From assembly GCF_047663525.1 (NCBI RefSeq), contig NC_092590.1, positions 18,040,001-18,104,000 of the forward strand: DNA of 64,000 nucleotides. The letters run 5' to 3'. Shown one piece after another: positions 61,421-64,000 of the stretch; within the stretch, counting starts at the first letter, position 1, and the number at the start of each line of letters is the position of its first letter. This DNA is from Anas platyrhynchos (Eukaryota; Chordata; Aves; Anseriformes; Anatidae). The translations under genes and the position numbers were made by a program. The notes beneath the pieces are model-generated. The model was given only the letters and a program-made list of their open reading frames with translations, did not search any database and was not told the DNA's origin.

Positions 61421-64000
61421 GGGTTGCTGCTGGGTATCCTCCTGCAGGACTGATTTCCGTCAGGTTTTTCCTTAATTTCCTTTATTTTTTTTCTTAATTT
61501 TTTTCTATCAGGAGACGTAGTTACTTTGTCAAGCAGAAGCTGGCACTGCAGTATTCCCTGAGTGCTTTCAGCTCGCTGTCCCTGTCTTCCCTGCAGTCCC
61601 TTAAGCTTACCGACCACTGTGGGTGAATAACTTTAAAATAACTGAACACTTGCAGGGTGACATATACCCTAAAGGCTCAGGGCAGCCTGTCACTCTGCAG
61701 AAGCTGAAGTGATGCACGTGCTGTCTGTGAGGTTATACGAGTCAGTCCTCGCTAAATTGACGTTAAAGCTATGAAAGCGTATGTCAGGTGTAGCGGGCTG
61801 CTGTCTGGTGGTTAGCACAGATTACAGTCATTTTATTAAAAAGGTAAGGGATCCAGGTAGCAGCGTGGGTTGGTTTGCATCATTCAGGATTTCTGTGGAA
61901 TGCATTTCATCTAAAACTTCTTGCAGGATAGCTGGCTGTGAATTGTCACTGCCCATTTGTGAGAAGGGTGAAAGTCTGCGGTGTTCAGTATTTGTAGTCA
62001 AACTGGAAAATTCCCACTAGGTTTTGTTAGAGCTGATGGGTGAAATTATTTCTGATATTTGATTCTTAGCTTTATTATTGTAATACTGGTAGGGTAGGAT
62101 ATGTTTGGGTCATCCTGGAATAGATTTTAGCAGCCATTCTGGAAAAACAGTAAAATTGAAATATGTACTATTGGATTCTTAAACTCTGTCTCATATAACC
62201 TTTTATCCAGATGGGCTTTTTTTTTTTTTTTTTTTAATGTGTCTAGGATATGTGTTGGGATTTTTTGTTTAATCACTGACAGTGTTCAGGTCGTGAGTAG
62301 CAGACAAGAAATGTTTCTATGGTTTGTATTTTAACTTGCGTTTAACTGGCTGCTCTGTGAAAGGATAGATTCTGATTGATTGGATAGCAGGTGTTAATAA
62401 ACATTTGTTTGTAACTGAGTTTATCTCTGATGAAAATGCAATGTTATTTCTGTACTCCTTCTAAAAGAGAAATGCTGTTTCACTGCTTAGGGAAAGTGGA
62501 AATAAATCTCACTGACCCTTTCAGTTTTAGATTGCGTGGTCTTACCCACTCTGTTTGCCAACTCAGATTCTTGTTTGGACCCTTCCTTGAATAGATCTAA
62601 CTCTTTTGGCCAGCAAAGGAAAAACACCCTCCCCAGGTTACTTTCCTGCTGTTTCAGGTGAGTTAAATTTGTTCATGGAGGGATCCAACACACCCCGGAG
62701 TCAACATAAGATGAGTTGCAGGAGAGCCCAGTTGGGAGTGTCTGTAGTGAAATGGACCCATGTGGACCTTCCCCCTTCAGCAGTGATGAACTGTAAGAAA
62801 TCTGTCCCTCTACTGTTTTTCTGTTTCTTTCTTTTTTTTGTGCTTTTCCTGATGCTTACCTTGATCTCTCTGAGATAATTTAGCTGATCAGGTTGAATGC
62901 TTAACAGTGACAGCTCAGTGAGCGGAATCATTTTATGGAGGTCAGTTGAGCAGTGTACCTGATGCAGGCGGCAGATGGGAACTGTGTGGTCAGACTGCCC
63001 TTTTTGCATCAGCAGGCTGCTAAATAATTCTGGAAATTTCTCAGGAGTCAGATGCATCATAGAAAGGGAGGAAGACCAGTTCCTGCATCTGTCCTTTGAA
63101 TACTTTTTTAAGGTTCTGACTAAAAATCAGGCCCACCTGACCCTGAAAGGGGTTGTCAGTCTGTGTCAGACATGGTTATTCCATAAAAGTTTTATTTTCT
63201 CATTTATTTTTGAACCAGCTCATACCTGAGTATTTTAACACCTCTGAATGCTACTGCAGTAGCTAGGTTAAATATAGTTTACTCAAGCATGTTGTTGCCT
63301 CACTAAAACAGAATGAAGGCTGAGGCTCAGTATTTGTGGTCTGAGGTGGGTTCTAATCCCAGAAGGCCTCTTTTTCATTGGTCTCCAGCAACAAAATTTT
63401 GTGTTGAGAGCTTGCCTAGCCCTTTGTGGGGAAACATGATGCAAGCCAGGAAACTGCAACCCATGTTTAGCAGTTGCAAAGCCATCAGCCTGGCTCTTAT
63501 GTTTCTCATCATTAAAAGCAAAAATGTTTGCTGTGGGCATATATATGTATCTTCAAGCATCAAGGTCTGCTCCCAAATGAATTACAGTGTAGCTCTGTGA
63601 TATTTGAATGTCCTCTGACTGTAAACTGCCAGGGAAAAGCTTGATACACTTCTCTCTGCACCACTTCCTTTGCATCATTTACAGCAGCAATGCAGTTCAG
63701 TGACTACTCCTACATTCCCCTGCCACAGAAAAAGTGAAGAAGTGCCTGCAGGGAGGCTAGCACACATGGTGACTTCAGATTCAGACATCTATAGTAGAGA
63801 TAAAAATAATATTAACTTGTATTTTTAATACTAAGCTGTAAAACTCATCTTGTGGCACAGATCAAGAATTTGAGATAAACAATTTGCCATATTCTGGACA
63901 GCTTTGTTGCTTTACCACAGTTTTGTCCAGCAGAAGAATACTGACCTGCTGCTTTTTAACATGCTACTTTTTCCAGATACTGTCAATAGCTGAATCCCTG
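61093..64000 (+). other. YTHDC1: YTHDC1 intron 1 (5' part)
   Basis: Begins at the GTACCC donor and runs off the window. I saw no segment matching YTHDC1 exon 2. GC content falls quickly after about 61,420; a T run lies at about 62,218-62,236. Open frames of 60-120 codons here (for example 62,606-62,878) have no recognisable product. Confidence 0.75.

Noticed and set aside
60344..61497. Plus-strand open frames of 196-336 codons across the pyrimidine tract and CpG island
   Set aside because: Composition artefact: C/T-only sequence lacks stop codons, so all frames stay open and encode Phe/Pro/Leu strings; they overlap the YTHDC1 promoter and exon 1 in other frames.

Overview
The window is nuclear DNA from a bird. 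Three things show this: several CR1 retrotransposon tails of the avian type, widely spaced exons with vertebrate splice sites, and a recognisable vertebrate gene pair. Base composition is mostly AT-leaning with one clear CpG island near the right end. I cannot name the species.

Layout. (1) 1-11,590: no recognisable gene; it holds homopolymers, one CR1 tail, and two weak terminal-exon-like structures on the minus strand (2,524-2,721 and 8,653-8,793). (2) 11,590-22,789, minus strand: nine coding exons of a type II transmembrane serine protease of the TMPRSS11 (HAT/DESC1) family. They join in perfect phase to a 416-residue protein with a short cytoplasmic tail, a membrane anchor, a SEA domain and a trypsin-like catalytic domain with the His/Asp/Ser triad intact. 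The most upstream 5' exon is not settled. (3) 22,790-60,390: about 38 kb with no recognised gene. It contains CR1 copies, a probable ERVL-type LTR fragment, and several splice-flanked open segments on the minus strand that could be exons of an undescribed transcript or chance pseudo-exons. (4) 59,725-60,390: a fairly intact 5'-truncated CR1, minus strand, abutting a ~490-bp polypyrimidine minisatellite (60,395-60,888). (5) 60,895-61,420: a CpG-island promoter with exon 1 of YTHDC1 on the plus strand (ATG at 61,065, donor after 61,092). The rest, to 64,000, is YTHDC1 intron 1.

The protease and YTHDC1 are divergent (head to head). From memory this matches human 4q13, where TMPRSS11E lies 5' of YTHDC1 in the opposite orientation, so I call the protease TMPRSS11E-like. 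Some of its sequence features look at least as close to TMPRSS11F. The two genes do unrelated jobs: a cell-surface epithelial protease and a nuclear m6A-RNA reader. I found no operon-like, CRISPR or other novel system. The points most worth a second look are a GC-AG intron, an unpaired catalytic-domain cysteine and a relic protease exon in the TMPRSS11 gene, and the possible unannotated minus-strand transcript between the two genes.
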